DNA of 64,000 nucleotides from Ceratobasidium sp. AG-K (taxonomy: Eukaryota; Basidiomycota; Agaricomycetes; Cantharellales; Ceratobasidiaceae): assembly GCA_037039685.1 (NCBI GenBank), contig JAWNGF010000007.1, positions 2,480,001 through 2,544,000 of the forward strand, written 5' to 3'. Numbering within the stretch: the first letter of the stretch is position 1; each line of letters starts with the position of its first letter. Made by a program: the position numbers and the translations under genes. Below the pieces are notes generated by a model. That model saw only the letters and a list, made by a program, of their open reading frames with translations, was not told the DNA's origin and did not search any database. Shown here piece by piece: positions 63,685-64,000 of this stretch.

Positions 63685-64000
63685 TGTCGTAAGCTTCTTC
63701 TTGGTGGCTATGAGACAAGCCGCGATGGAGAGTGGACGGCACTAAAACCTAAGTGACCTCTTGAACCGCAACACCCTTAAGCGTCTGTAGGCTCTCGAGG
63801 GTAGGGGTGGTTCTAAGTGTCACTCAGAGGGGATGTTTTGACGAGACAAAACAAGCTGGGGTTGCCAGGCTTGTTGGTCCTCTATATATATTCACAAAGT
63901 GGCCGAGTCATACAAGGCGCAGCCACACGAGTCATACACAACAGCCAGTCAGGAGTGTCCATGTGAGTCATGCTGTATGAACAGACATGACTCGTGTAAG
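63685..64000 (-). repeat. Gyp-F LTR (partial, runs off the window)
   Basis: Starts TGTCGTAAGC and matches the Gyp-C LTRs for its 316 visible bases. The orientation is that of a minus-strand 3' LTR or a solo LTR. The expected left target copy is GCCGA at 63680-63684. Confidence 0.9.

Noticed and set aside
1..64000. CRISPR arrays, bacterial operons, prophage or plasmid features
   Set aside because: Spliced genes and LTR elements show nuclear fungal DNA; no regular spacer-repeat array is present.

Overview
The window reads as nuclear DNA of a filamentous basidiomycete, probably an Agaricomycete; a Rhizoctonia/Ceratobasidium-like fungus is an inference from gene content, not proven. The evidence is short introns of about 50-65 bp with GT..AG ends and CTRAY-like branch points, secreted GH45 cellulases and a thaumatin-like protein, an MLKL-like pseudokinase, and chromodomain Ty3/gypsy elements.

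Layout. 1-18.7 kb is gene-bearing. It holds a very long multi-exon repeat-rich gene running off the left edge (1-5543, minus); an MLKL-like gene with an N-terminal helical bundle and degenerate kinase (7469-10154, minus, 13 exons, every junction keeping frame); an RluA-type pseudouridine synthase (10527-11750, minus); two tandem GH45 endoglucanases (13008-14079 and 14481-15540, plus); and a thaumatin-like protein (16959-17974, plus).

18.76-54.24 kb is one nest of retrotransposons. A Ty1/copia element (Cop-1, minus) sits in a host gene with a ubiquitin-like domain. Gyp-A (19865-49303, minus) sits in Cop-1. Gyp-B (22891-30116, minus), Gyp-C (31519-38749, minus) and Gyp-D (40889-48569, plus) sit in Gyp-A. 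A solo LTR (41067-41520) sits in the 5' LTR of Gyp-D. Every insertion has a readable 5-bp target-site duplication and equal-length LTR pairs, so the order of events is known.

54.24-57.26 kb holds the other half of the host gene and a broken FAD-dependent oxidoreductase gene, itself carrying a 406-bp insertion with 7-bp duplications. 57263-63684 is Gyp-E (plus), with open gag and pol, inserted in that oxidoreductase gene and in turn cut by another LTR (Gyp-F) at 63685.

The gypsy elements are one family of about 7.2 kb with the order LTR, gag (666 aa), pol (protease-RT-RNase H-integrase-chromodomain, 1304 aa), a third tryptophan-rich ORF, polypurine tract, LTR. They show a self-priming primer-binding site (12 nt matching the predicted transcript 5' end), a conserved -1 frameshift signal between gag and pol, and a conserved third ORF of unknown function. 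Premature stops in the elements and broken host genes are almost all TGA, which fits cytosine deamination at CGA codons.
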